Assembly: GCA_938038205.1 (NCBI GenBank) | Contig: CALHSA010000005.1 | Coordinates: forward strand, 1 to 58,610 | From: an uncultured bacterium | Lineage (GTDB): Bacteria; Bdellovibrionota_C; UBA2361; JANWWW01 | Length of the DNA stretch: 58,610 nt | Reading direction: 5' to 3' | Part shown: positions 25,569 to 33,717 of the stretch, piece by piece | How positions within the stretch are numbered: position 1 is the stretch's first letter | Layout: every line of letters begins with the position of its first letter | Position numbers and translations under genes: made by a program | Notes under the pieces: generated by a model | Databases searched by the model: none | What the model was told of the DNA's origin: nothing | The model's input: the letters and a program-made list of their open reading frames with translations, nothing else

Positions 25569-26285
25569 GTGAAAGTTTGCTGTTATGTTTTAGCCGCAGG
25601 GGTAGGTAGCAGATTACGCCCATTAACTGAGACTACCCCCAAACCTTTGGTTGAAATATCCGGCAGAGCTTGTATTGACTGGATTTTATTGCGATTACGA
25701 AAAGAAGGATTCAAGAACATATTTGTAAACGTCTGTTACCTAAAAGATAAGTTAATCAATCACTTGAAAAAAAATTGGCCAGAGGTGACTATTATTGAAG
25801 AAGAAAATCCCTCTGAAACTGGAGGAGCAATCAAAGCTAATCCTTATCTAGTAGATTTTGATCTTACATTAGTTCATAATGGAGACACGCTCACTGGTAT
25901 AAGCTTTCAAAATTTAATTAAATATCATATTAACCAGAGTAACGATGTTACTCTTGCTTGCAATTATAATTTTCATGACAGATTTGTTTCTTTTTACGAG
26001 GAAAAACTAAGTGGCTGGGGTAGCCTAAAAAACAGGAGATACTATGGTTTTATTTCAAACATTAAGAAACATTACCTTGGAATAAATGTTATGAACAAAG
26101 AAGTCTTAAACCTTTTTTATACTTGCAAGGAGACAAAGTTCTCAATTTTTTTAGTATATTCAAATCCTAGAGTAAAGGTTGGAAGCTTTGATGACGAATC
26201 TTTTTGGTTGGATGTTGGCACGAATGAAAGTTTACAATTAATTAATTCAATCTCTGACCTCGACAGTAAACTTGGTTTGACTTGA
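25569..26285 (+). CDS. MurU-like nucleotidyltransferase
   Basis: A sugar-1-phosphate nucleotidyltransferase of the NTP_transferase family. The N-terminal signature VLAAGVGSRLRPLTETTPKPLVEI binds the nucleotide, with LVHNGDTLTGI and IGGGAIKANPYL-like (here ETGGAIKANPYL) as later motifs. MurU, which makes UDP-MurNAc from MurNAc-1-phosphate in recycling, is the closest type I can name. Start is GTG directly after the upstream stop. Its partner kinase AmgK is not nearby. Convergent with LptG 11 bases downstream. Confidence 0.78.
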   Translation: MKVCCYVLAAGVGSRLRPLTETTPKPLVEISGRACIDWILLRLRKEGFKNIFVNVCYLKDKLINHLKKNWPEVTIIEEENPSETGGAIKANPYLVDFDLTLVHNGDTLTGISFQNLIKYHINQSNDVTLACNYNFHDRFVSFYEEKLSGWGSLKNRRYYGFISNIKKHYLGINVMNKEVLNLFYTCKETKFSIFLVYSNPRVKVGSFDDESFWLDVGTNESLQLINSISDLDSKLGLT

Positions 26286-26295
26286 TTTGCCGATA

Positions 26296-27375
26296 TTACG
26301 CTTTCGAGTACAGTATTGGCAAAAAAAGTGTTACAATAAACAAGCCAAGAAAGGCCATTTTGAGATTTAATCCAAGGATTGTAAAAAAAATAGAGAAAAA
26401 AACAGTAAATACCACAAAAAGTATTGGGGAAACTAAACCTAATATAAGATATAGAATTATATTTGCTTTATTAAGCCAATTTAAAAAAAGATGTATAATA
26501 CTTACTGATAATACTGGGCCTAATATAAAAATACCAAGTTTTTGGTAAATTTTACTCTCTAGGATTTCAAAAGACTGATTCTCAAATTTTCTAAACTCCA
26601 CCTCCCTAGCTATTTTCTTAATCGAAAACAAAAATTCTTCACCTTTTAAATACAAAATCTGATCAAATGCAAATGGAAGTTCCCAGTAAAAATTCTTCCC
26701 GGAAAAGCCAACAGAATTAAGTTCTACATTATTTTCCTTGAACTCTATTACTCTTAGTCTACTTGGCATGATGATTATAGTGTTAGATTCTCTTCTTAAA
26801 AGAGCTTTTTGCGCTCGTAAAACGAGTTTAGGCTTTTGCTCCTTAACCATAAAAGCATAAACCCCCTTAAACTTGCCAGTGTTTGGATTAAATTCTTTTG
26901 CAAAGAAAAACCAATTTTGTCTAAAAAAAGTGACATCTTTGTAAATTAACTGCTCGCCCTTAAATTTTTTCCATAGTTTAGTCCCAAACACACTAGCTCG
27001 AATTTGAGTTGCATCTAAGGCAAAGAAAAACATAAAAGATAGGATTAGGAAAAAAATTAACACAAAAATTTGTAACACTCTTTTCTGGTATCCTAACGCC
27101 TTAAAAGCTGTAAGTTCGTTATTTGAACTAATAACAAAATAAAAAAAACTACAGCTGAGGCTTACTCCTATTAAAAAAATGAAATGAAAGTTTGACCATA
27201 ATTCGCTAACCGCTACTAAAATCAACTGCCAAAAAGTTCCTTTATACTTAACCAGTGAATCCAACTTTTCAAACAAAAAAATCAATGAAAAAACCATAGA
27301 TAGAGCAAAAAGTGTTAACAGAAAGTAGAGAAGTAATTTCTTTAAGAAATACCTAAAGATTTTAAATCTAACCAC
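26296..27375 (-). CDS. lptG: LptF/LptG-family permease (second of the pair)
   Basis: LptF and LptG form the membrane part of the LPS exporter. This 359-residue protein has three membrane helices before a periplasmic beta-jellyroll (FAKEFNPNTGKFKGVYAF, then LRVIEFKENNVEL) and three helices after it, the YjgP/YjgQ layout. It follows its twin with a one-base overlap (stop and GTG share a G). Which copy is LptF and which LptG is inferred from order. The ATPase LptB is not in this window. Confidence 0.82.
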   Translation of the reverse strand: MVRFKIFRYFLKKLLLYFLLTLFALSMVFSLIFLFEKLDSLVKYKGTFWQLILVAVSELWSNFHFIFLIGVSLSCSFFYFVISSNNELTAFKALGYQKRVLQIFVLIFFLILSFMFFFALDATQIRASVFGTKLWKKFKGEQLIYKDVTFFRQNWFFFAKEFNPNTGKFKGVYAFMVKEQKPKLVLRAQKALLRRESNTIIIMPSRLRVIEFKENNVELNSVGFSGKNFYWELPFAFDQILYLKGEEFLFSIKKIAREVEFRKFENQSFEILESKIYQKLGIFILGPVLSVSIIHLFLNWLNKANIILYLILGLVSPILFVVFTVFFSIFFTILGLNLKMAFLGLFIVTLFLPILYSKA

Positions 27376-28589
27376 TATTTAAATCCAAAAATAGCTGACA
27401 TTCCCGTAAATGCCCGTTCTCGTGATAAAGTAAAGATTCCTTTAAAAGTTAATATTCCCAAAATTAAACACAAAGTTAGATACCCTTCCGACAAGATGAT
27501 TGCTGGATTAAAAATTTTTTCTGAAAAAAAATCAGCACTCAAACTTACAAGAACAACTAACAACACCGAAAAAATATAGGCAGTAGGGTAATAGTAAAAA
27601 TGAACTTTAGGCCACAGGTTTATACCAAGAAGAAACCCAAGTAAAGACAGTAAAATATCAAAAATTGGAAAAAAAAATCTCCTTGTGAATTCCTTTTTTA
27701 TGTTAATGGCTTTAGCTTTAACACTCTCAGGGGTTACATACTTCACCATTAAAACTTCAGATAAATTTTGATCAAGATTTTTTCCTGTTGTAAAAACTTC
27801 CTTAATTTTAAAGTAAAGATCAATCAATTCTCTATTCTTGAGCTCAGAGGTTAGTTTAAACTCTTTATTAATTTTTAAATTCAACGGTATCGAAATCGAG
27901 TTATCCCGAAATTCTGTTAGGTCAAAATCAAGGTTAGAGCTTATACTTAACGAATAACCATCTTTGAGATTTAGTTGAGCGAAACTTAAGTCCTTTAGCA
28001 CTCTAATCTGAACTTTGTCAGCTGAGAAAAAATGGGCTCCAGAATCATCTAGTATAAAAATTTTTGCATCCGAGAAATCTTCTGATCCTCTTGAACCAAC
28101 GTATACTTTAGCTGAGCCCAGATCTGTCAAAGTAGCAGGCTTGATTAATTCCGTTAAATTCATCTCTATGAATTTAGTTACAGTTACGTTGAGAACACTA
28201 TTTGAAATAGGTCTTAAAAAATTCAAGTTCAAAAAATGAATAACTCCGAATATCATTGACGACAGAAGGATTGGGAGGAGCAGACTTGAGACACTAAAAC
28301 CCATGGTTCTCATAGCTAAAATTGCCTTTTCTACACTTAATTTATGCATTGTTGCACAGGATGATAAAACTAAGCTTATAGGGATAGCAAAATCGAGCAC
28401 TGTTGGAATCATAACAAAAATTAATTCGCTAATTTCAGTAAACCCTAAAACAGATAGATCAAGAATATAGTTAATCCTAAAAAGTTTAAGAGATATGAAG
28501 CTAATTATTATAATTGCGAGGCCTACCAGTGTAAAAATAATATGTTCTAATAGTAAAAATTGAAAAATTTTTTTAGGCAAAAGTCTCAT
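27375..28589 (-). CDS. lptF: LptF/LptG-family permease (first of the pair)
   Basis: Same fold as the next gene: helices at the N terminus, a region of EKAILAMRTMGFSVSSLLLP (the family's conserved coupling helix), a jellyroll, then three C-terminal helices. It is 404 residues, with a longer jellyroll than its partner. Together the two should form the LptFG translocator that extracts lipopolysaccharide from the inner membrane. The start is 34 bases from divergent rlmN; TAATCT 8 bases before the ATG is a possible -10. Confidence 0.83.
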   Translation of the reverse strand: MRLLPKKIFQFLLLEHIIFTLVGLAIIIISFISLKLFRINYILDLSVLGFTEISELIFVMIPTVLDFAIPISLVLSSCATMHKLSVEKAILAMRTMGFSVSSLLLPILLSSMIFGVIHFLNLNFLRPISNSVLNVTVTKFIEMNLTELIKPATLTDLGSAKVYVGSRGSEDFSDAKIFILDDSGAHFFSADKVQIRVLKDLSFAQLNLKDGYSLSISSNLDFDLTEFRDNSISIPLNLKINKEFKLTSELKNRELIDLYFKIKEVFTTGKNLDQNLSEVLMVKYVTPESVKAKAINIKKEFTRRFFFPIFDILLSLLGFLLGINLWPKVHFYYYPTAYIFSVLLVVLVSLSADFFSEKIFNPAIILSEGYLTLCLILGILTFKGIFTLSRERAFTGMSAIFGFK

Positions 28590-28623
28590 ACAAAAAAAGA
28601 TTATTTCTAAGATAATATTAACT

Positions 28624-29661
28624 ATGCAAAGAAGCCAGCAACCTAGTTTTTTCGATTTTACCCTTGATGAAATGAGGAAAATCTTATTTGAAAAGTTTCA
28701 AAAGAAGTTTAGAGCTGATCAAATATTCGACTGGATATATAAAAAATTCGAATTTAATCCTGCAAATATGCATAATATTTCATTGGCTGATCGAACAACT
28801 TTAGCCGAGATGTTTGATTTCTCTGTATTTAAACCTACCTTGGTTAAAGAGTCACAAGATGGCACCAAGAAAATTCTTTTTACTCTTGCTGATAAAAAAC
28901 AAATAGAAACAGTCTTTATGCCGTCAAATGATAGGTGGACAGTTTGTGTTAGTTCTCAAGCTGGCTGTGGCATGGGATGTAAATTTTGTAAAACTGCCAC
29001 TATGGGATTTCAAAGAAACTTATCAACTTCAGAGATAATTCAACAAGTTTTGAGAGTTATACTGGACTTTAAAAGGCCAGATAATATCGTATTCATGGGG
29101 ATGGGTGAACCTCTTGCCAATTATGATAACGTAGTCAAAGCAATACAAATATTAGTTCACCAGAAAGCCTTGAATTTCTCTTGGAGGTCTATCACTGTCT
29201 CTACCGTGGGGTTAGAACCTAAAATTAGACTTTTCTTTGAAGAAAAAGTACCAGCTCAGTTGGCAATATCACTTAATGCCTCAAACCAGCAGGTGCGATC
29301 ATTTTTAATGCCAGTATCAAATAAATTCAGTTTTGAAAAGATCATCGAGACAGTTAAGAATCTACCTTTAAGAAGGAGGCAAAAAATTTTTATAGAGTAT
29401 GTATTAATCGATGAAATGAATGCGGATGATATCCACTTGAATGAGCTTATTGAAGCCCTAAAAGTTGTTAGAGAAAGAATAAAAATTAATTTAATTCCTT
29501 TTAATGAGTTTGCGGAATCGGAGTTTAGGAGGCCAAGCCTTAAAATCATTAACAGATGGCATAAAAAGCTGAAAGAAAATAGGTTTATATCAACAGTTAG
29601 ATGGTCAAAAGGAGTAGATATTTTGGGAGGTTGTGGGCAGCTTGCTACTAAGAGAATTTGA
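28624..29661 (+). CDS. rlmN: Dual-specificity RNA methyltransferase RlmN
   Basis: A radical-SAM enzyme that methylates C2 of an adenine in 23S rRNA and in tRNA. The [4Fe-4S] motif is CGMGCKFCKT (CxxxCxxC), NIVFMGMGEPLANYDNV is the family's second motif, and the C-terminal GGCGQL holds the Cys that completes methyl transfer. The helical N-terminal domain (RADQIFDWIYKKFE) is also typical. Length 345 residues. GATAAT 7 bases before the ATG suggests a leaderless message. Confidence 0.95.
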   Translation: MQRSQQPSFFDFTLDEMRKILFEKFQKKFRADQIFDWIYKKFEFNPANMHNISLADRTTLAEMFDFSVFKPTLVKESQDGTKKILFTLADKKQIETVFMPSNDRWTVCVSSQAGCGMGCKFCKTATMGFQRNLSTSEIIQQVLRVILDFKRPDNIVFMGMGEPLANYDNVVKAIQILVHQKALNFSWRSITVSTVGLEPKIRLFFEEKVPAQLAISLNASNQQVRSFLMPVSNKFSFEKIIETVKNLPLRRRQKIFIEYVLIDEMNADDIHLNELIEALKVVRERIKINLIPFNEFAESEFRRPSLKIINRWHKKLKENRFISTVRWSKGVDILGGCGQLATKRI

Positions 29662-29686
29662 ATTTAAAAACTCAAGATAGTAAAAT
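29658..29686 (+). promoter_or_regulatory. Promoter of rplM-rpsI
   Basis: TTGAAT (29658-29663) and TAAAAT (29681-29686) are exactly 17 bases apart and the GTG start of rplM is 6 bases beyond. The -35 overlaps the stop codon of rlmN. The message should be leaderless, starting with the GTG. Confidence 0.7.
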
Positions 29687-29692
29687 TGTCGC

Positions 29693-30118
29693 GTGGCGTG
29701 TAGTTTTAAAACTCCTTTCAAAAAGCGCACAAAACCCACTTACTATTTAGTTGATCTGCGGGGCAAGACCTTGGGTAGAGCTGCAAGCAGAATAGCTTCA
29801 ATATTAATGGGCAAAAATTCCCCAGATTTTACGAAATTTTGGCTAATGGATCATTACGTTTTAGGAATTAACTGTAAGTATCTAGCTTTAACGGGTAACA
29901 AAATTAAAGAAATAGTTAGATCTCACTCAGGGTATATTGGAGGCTTAAGGGAGAGATCGAGAGAAAACATTCCAATGACTGAGCTTTTAAGAATGGCCGT
30001 ATCAAAAATGCTTCCGAAAAATAGACTTAGAAAACGCATTTTAAAAAGATTGAAGCTGGCGTTAGACGAAAGTCTTCCATTAAACATAAAAAACGTAGTC
30101 AGGGTAGAAAATCTATGA
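29693..30118 (+). CDS. rplM: 50S ribosomal protein L13
   Basis: YYLVDLRGKTLGRAASRIASIL and the later RRGMLPKN-like region (MAVSKMLPKNRLRKRIL) are L13 landmarks, along with DHYVLGINC. Its 141 residues are usual. Start is GTG at 29693, which also sits right behind a promoter. rpsI follows with a 4-base overlap, as in most bacteria. Confidence 0.93.
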   Translation: MACSFKTPFKKRTKPTYYLVDLRGKTLGRAASRIASILMGKNSPDFTKFWLMDHYVLGINCKYLALTGNKIKEIVRSHSGYIGGLRERSRENIPMTELLRMAVSKMLPKNRLRKRILKRLKLALDESLPLNIKNVVRVENL

Positions 30119-30525
30119 CAGTTACTGGCAGAGTTTTAGGTGGTTGGATTCATACGGTAGGACGTCGTAAAACTTCTGTTGCTCGAGTTTTTTTAAAAGA
30201 GGGTAGTGGCAATATAACTGTAAATAATCACTCTCCTTTAAGATACTTTGGTAGTGAAACAGTTGTACATCATGCCTTATATCCTTTAAAGCTACTTCAC
30301 TTACAAGAATCAGTGGATATAAAGATAACTGTTTCTGGAGGTGGTAAATCTGGACAAGCAGGAGCTGTTAGGTTAGGAATTGCTAGGGCCATTTTGCAGT
30401 GGAAGCCTGAAACAAAGAGAACATTACGGGAAGCTGGACTACTGACTAGAGATGCAAGAGAGGTTGAAAGGAAAAAACCAGGATTACACAAAGCGCGAAA
30501 AGCAACACAATACTCCAAACGATAA
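30115..30525 (+). CDS. rpsI: 30S ribosomal protein S9
   Basis: TVGRRKTSVARVFLKEGSG opens the conserved core, GGGKSGQAGAVRLGIARAIL is the family signature, and the C-terminal tail ends KARKATQYSKR, the arginine that reaches the P-site tRNA. The ATG overlaps the rplM stop (ATGA). Length is 136 residues. Confidence 0.95.
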   Translation: MTVTGRVLGGWIHTVGRRKTSVARVFLKEGSGNITVNNHSPLRYFGSETVVHHALYPLKLLHLQESVDIKITVSGGGKSGQAGAVRLGIARAILQWKPETKRTLREAGLLTRDAREVERKKPGLHKARKATQYSKR

Positions 30526-30546
30526 ATATTTGATTAGTTAACCCAG

Positions 30547-31581
30547 CTAAGAAACGTGTATCAAAAGCTTACCGAAGTGTTTGCCTTGTTCCATTAGTTT
30601 TATCGCTTTAATAGCATCCTTCAGTTCATATATGTCATGAATTGCTGGACGTATAGAATTTGTGTGAATAAAATTTTGACTTTCGATTAAATCCAATTCG
30701 CTCCCCATCGTGGACCCAATAATCGAGATTTGCTTGGCAAAAATATATCTGTTATCAATATTAAGATCCCATCCTGTGGTATTTCCTACTGTGACAATCC
30801 TGCCACCCCTTTTTACTGCTAGTATACTCTGATTCATTGTTAACTTACCAACATTATCTATAACAAGATCTACTCCCCTACTTTTAGTTTGCTCTAAAAT
30901 CTGAACCCCCCAACTTTTATACTTCTTATAATCAAGCACGAGGTCTGCACCAAGCTCATAGGCTTTCTCAACTTTTTCTTTACCTCCAGCAACACAAAGA
31001 ACAATACATCCTATTCTTTTTAAAATTTGGATCGAAAGGGAATTAACACCACCTCCCGCACCAACAACTAAAACTGTTTCCCCAGGTTTTACATTTGCAC
31101 GTGCAAATAACATGCGCCAGCAAGTGATTCCTGTAAGTATAGTAGCAGCAATATATTTCATATCTCTTCCTTCCGGTACTTTAAGGACATTCTGGATTGG
31201 TACAACAACATACTCAGCCAAGCCTCCTTTAAATTGTTCTCCTAGTATTCTATAGTGAGGACTTACAGAAGGTTCTCCTCTAGCGACCCACTCATCATAG
31301 CTTGTAATAATACCTGGATTTATAAAAACATCGTCTCCCACAGATAACGTTTTTGAGTGTCCATTTATTTCAACTAATTTTCCCACCACATCACTACCAG
31401 TAATATGAGGAAAATTTAGTTTCAGCCCTTTCCAACCTTCTCTTACCCAAATATCCAAACGATTAAGGGCGCAAAATTTTACTTTGACTAATGCTTCGCC
31501 CGGAGCGACAGTAGGATCATCAACCTCACCATATCTCAAGTTAGAAACTGGTCCATGTTCCTGAAAAAAAACTGCCTTCAT
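30547..31581 (-). CDS. Medium-chain dehydrogenase/reductase (quinone oxidoreductase-like)
   Basis: This NAD(P)H-dependent oxidoreductase has the MDR layout: a GroES-like N-terminal domain (KFCALNRLDIWVREG, HITGSDVVGKLVEI) and a Rossmann domain with VLVVGAGGGVNSLSIQ. The four-cysteine structural zinc lobe of alcohol dehydrogenases is missing, which fits the zinc-free quinone-oxidoreductase or crotonyl-reductase branches. Length 344 residues. It is followed 6 bases away by prmA upstream on the same strand. Substrate unknown. Confidence 0.8.
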   Translation of the reverse strand: MKAVFFQEHGPVSNLRYGEVDDPTVAPGEALVKVKFCALNRLDIWVREGWKGLKLNFPHITGSDVVGKLVEINGHSKTLSVGDDVFINPGIITSYDEWVARGEPSVSPHYRILGEQFKGGLAEYVVVPIQNVLKVPEGRDMKYIAATILTGITCWRMLFARANVKPGETVLVVGAGGGVNSLSIQILKRIGCIVLCVAGGKEKVEKAYELGADLVLDYKKYKSWGVQILEQTKSRGVDLVIDNVGKLTMNQSILAVKRGGRIVTVGNTTGWDLNIDNRYIFAKQISIIGSTMGSELDLIESQNFIHTNSIRPAIHDIYELKDAIKAIKLMEQGKHFGKLLIHVS

Positions 31582-31587
31582 ACTATT

Positions 31588-32358
31588 TTATAATCTAAAC
31601 TTTGCAACGCACGAAATCCAGTTTTTATCAGTAATCAGTTTATAGATTTCAAACCTTTGATGCAGAAACTCTAAATCATCAGAAACTCGTAATCCTGAAA
31701 TTAGTATTAATTTCGAAGCTTTTGATCTAAGAATCTCATAATTATTAAAAAGGGTAGAGAAGTAAACATTTGCAAAAATTACATCTATCTTATCTATGTC
31801 ACCAATACTCACTATTTTTCCCTTACTGGAGTTTAATTTTAGATTTAGCCTTAAATTTTCAAGAGCTAGCTCATCATTCTCAACAAAGTAAACTGATCCT
31901 CTAAATAACTTTTCAAAAGCTAAACCAAGAATCCCAGAGCCTGCACCAAAATCTAAAGCCGTATTATATTTTAGATTTAACCTACTTATTAAGTGTAACA
32001 ACCGTCTAGTCGTGACGTGTTCTCCAGTTCCAAACGCCGATCCTCTAATGATATTAAGTCTGGTTTTTCTCAATAGAAGACGCGCTTCCTTAACATTATT
32101 AATAACTCTGATACGAAGCCGGGGATGAATACACACTATTTTTCTAGCAGGATAAACAAACTCAGGGTTGAAACTCTCACATTTAAATTCAGAATTTTGT
32201 ATAAAATCATCAGGAATACTTGAGTAGTAAAAATCAAAAGTCTCATCATTCTCAGAAACCCCTACTGGGCCTAATTTGATTAACTCGAGAATTTTTTCAT
32301 TCAGTTCACTTCGGTTTACCTTTATTACATAATTTTTTTTTAAGCTATCTGTCGACAA
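31588..32358 (-). CDS. prmA: Ribosomal protein L11 methyltransferase
   Basis: PrmA trimethylates lysines and the N terminus of L11. The substrate-recognition part (VSENDETFDFYYSSI) is followed by SAFGTGEHVTTRRLL, DFGAGSGILGLAFEKL with SAM motif I, and IFANVYFSTLF (the NPPY-like motif IV). At 256 residues it is shorter than E. coli PrmA (about 293), having a trimmed N-terminal domain. It overlaps no neighbour; the large gap 32359-32868 lies upstream. Confidence 0.88.
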   Translation of the reverse strand: MSTDSLKKNYVIKVNRSELNEKILELIKLGPVGVSENDETFDFYYSSIPDDFIQNSEFKCESFNPEFVYPARKIVCIHPRLRIRVINNVKEARLLLRKTRLNIIRGSAFGTGEHVTTRRLLHLISRLNLKYNTALDFGAGSGILGLAFEKLFRGSVYFVENDELALENLRLNLKLNSSKGKIVSIGDIDKIDVIFANVYFSTLFNNYEILRSKASKLILISGLRVSDDLEFLHQRFEIYKLITDKNWISCVAKFRL

Positions 32359-32868
32359 CTTTTTAAACTGCTAAGCATAAAAAATTTTTAAATTCATTTG
32401 AACAAAATTTATTTAAAAACTGTTAGCACAGTCTTTGTAGGGGTGAATATACTTAACTTAGACTTAATATACTCATAAAGTTAAAAACATTAAGTTTTTA
32501 CTTATTTTAAAGAGAGGTAGCAAGCCCCACTCACAAGTCAAAAGTTATTAAATGTAAAATAAACTCTCGCTACCCTTGGAGAATAATAACCCTTACATTG
32601 ATACCAATTTATGCAAACTTCTCAGAGTTAGAAGTGTACTCTAAAACCTTGGATTAAGGGTAACAATTTAAAATCATAGAACCAGATTTGTATATTCCGC
32701 ATTGTTCAAAAATGTTTAACTGAGAGTACCTTTAACCAGTCAAACTACAGTCTTAATGGTATGATTTACTGATTTAAGTATAAAAATAAGAGTTGTATCA
32801 ACCAAAGCTAAGAATAAAGAATTTCTTCAAAAAGTCCTTATTGAAAGTTATTTGATCCGTAGATAAAT
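32359..32868. other. 510 bp gap with RNA-like pairing elements
   Basis: No credible protein gene is visible. The DNA is AT-rich and holds a loose hairpin (around 32478-32503) and, from 32516 on, a set of arms that can pair in more than one way; details are given in the next entry. The two flanking genes point away from or out of it (prmA and trxA are both on the minus strand). It may hold an untranslated RNA, the long upstream region of prmA, or nothing functional. Confidence 0.4.
32516..32662. other. Candidate structured RNA or switch
   Basis: GGTAGC (32516-32521) can pair with GCTACC (32569-32574), while TACCCTT (32571-32577) can instead pair with AAGGGTA (32656-32662). The two helices exclude each other. 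A second copy, ACCCTTA (32589-32595), can also pair with 32655-32661, enclosing a perfect hairpin, ACTTCT/AGAAGT (32617-32635). Strand is unknown, because such pairing exists on both. Assignment is by eye only. Confidence 0.25.
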
Positions 32869-33201
32869 CTAGCTACTAATTAGCTGCTCAACCAAATCCT
32901 TAAGTGAGGATTTTGGCATGTATCCACTAATCCTATTTTTTAACACTCCATCCTTAAAGAATAAAAAAGTTGGAATACTAACCACATCAAACCGAGATGC
33001 CCAATGATGATTGTCATCTACGTTTATCTTATAGAAATCAACTTTGCCAGCATATTCAGAGGCTAGTTCTTGAAAAATTGGAGCAACCTGGTTGCATGGT
33101 CCACACCAAACAGCATAAAAATCAACTACCACAGGTCTCTGATTGTTTTTTATTACCCTCTCCTCAAAAAGATCGTCAGTTAACTCCTCAACTTGTTTCA
33201 T
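32869..33201 (-). CDS. trxA: Thioredoxin
   Basis: VVDFYAVWCGPCNQVAPIFQEL holds the redox-active WCGPC, followed by FYKINVDDNHHWA and the cis-proline in SIPTFLFFKDG. Length is 110 residues. It keeps cytoplasmic thiols reduced. The promoter at 33208-33236 sits directly before it with no room for a leader. Confidence 0.95.
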   Translation of the reverse strand: MKQVEELTDDLFEERVIKNNQRPVVVDFYAVWCGPCNQVAPIFQELASEYAGKVDFYKINVDDNHHWASRFDVVSIPTFLFFKDGVLKNRISGYMPKSSLKDLVEQLISS

Positions 33202-33207
33202 AATGTC

Positions 33208-33236
33208 ACTTTACTTAAATTACAGAAATTTTTCAA
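33208..33236 (-). promoter_or_regulatory. Promoter of trxA
   Basis: On the minus strand TTGAAA (33236-33231), 17 bases, TAAAGT (33213-33208), then 6 bases to the ATG. A near-ideal spacing and a leaderless start. Confidence 0.7.
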
Positions 33237-33267
33237 TCCCCATTTTAGCCTTTGAATCATAAATTAT

Positions 33268-33717
33268 GTGAGGTGTTTTTTACGAAACTGTTTCAATGAC
33301 TATCAAAGTTTTGAAATACATCAGGATATTTTAGTTTCTGAAGCCTGTTTGACAGCTTTTGACAGCTTGGTTTCTTTTAATTCTGTTACCGAAAATCCCG
33401 TTAGTAGCGTGGTCTTCTGGAATATTAAAAGAGCTACTTCGGATGAAACTGAAGTAGACCTTTACAGACTACTGAAAGCTAATAACCTTATTTTTGCAAG
33501 CATAGAGAATTTTAGCCTTCTTTTTTTAGCAGAGAAATTTCTAAAGCATCGGTCGGAAATAATCTTTTACTTAGGTCCCTCACTCAAAAAAAATACTTTA
33601 ATCAGTTTAGCTAAGTTTTTTAATAAACACAGACTAAATTTTGTTACATTCAACTCTCAAGTTCCTTTATTTTATTTTCCTATATTCCGCCAAAAGAAGT
33701 TGGTATATGCTTGTTAA
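33268..33717 (+). CDS. Hypothetical protein before the thiolase
   Basis: I do not recognise it. The 149 residues include an ordered stretch, LLKANNLIFASIENFSLLFLAEKF, whose shape recalls the ASNTSSL region of 3-hydroxyacyl-CoA dehydrogenases, and then ISLAKFFNKHRLNFVTFNSQ, whose place there is the end of the Rossmann domain. The likeness is faint, and the dinucleotide glycine motif is absent. Start is GTG at 33268. It overlaps the thiolase gene by 7 bases, so the two are probably co-translated, as a multifunctional partner would be. Confidence 0.5.
   Translation: MRCFLRNCFNDYQSFEIHQDILVSEACLTAFDSLVSFNSVTENPVSSVVFWNIKRATSDETEVDLYRLLKANNLIFASIENFSLLFLAEKFLKHRSEIIFYLGPSLKKNTLISLAKFFNKHRLNFVTFNSQVPLFYFPIFRQKKLVYAC

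Noticed and set aside
26282-26548. Open frame on the plus strand after the MurU-like gene
   Set aside because: It is antisense to the membrane helices of the LptG gene and looks like an artefact of Lys/Asn-rich complement.
32720-32750. CTGAGA followed by ACC blocks, like the core of a TPP riboswitch
   Set aside because: The GGGGTGC upstream block and the conserved 3' part are absent, and no thiamine gene lies downstream on that strand.
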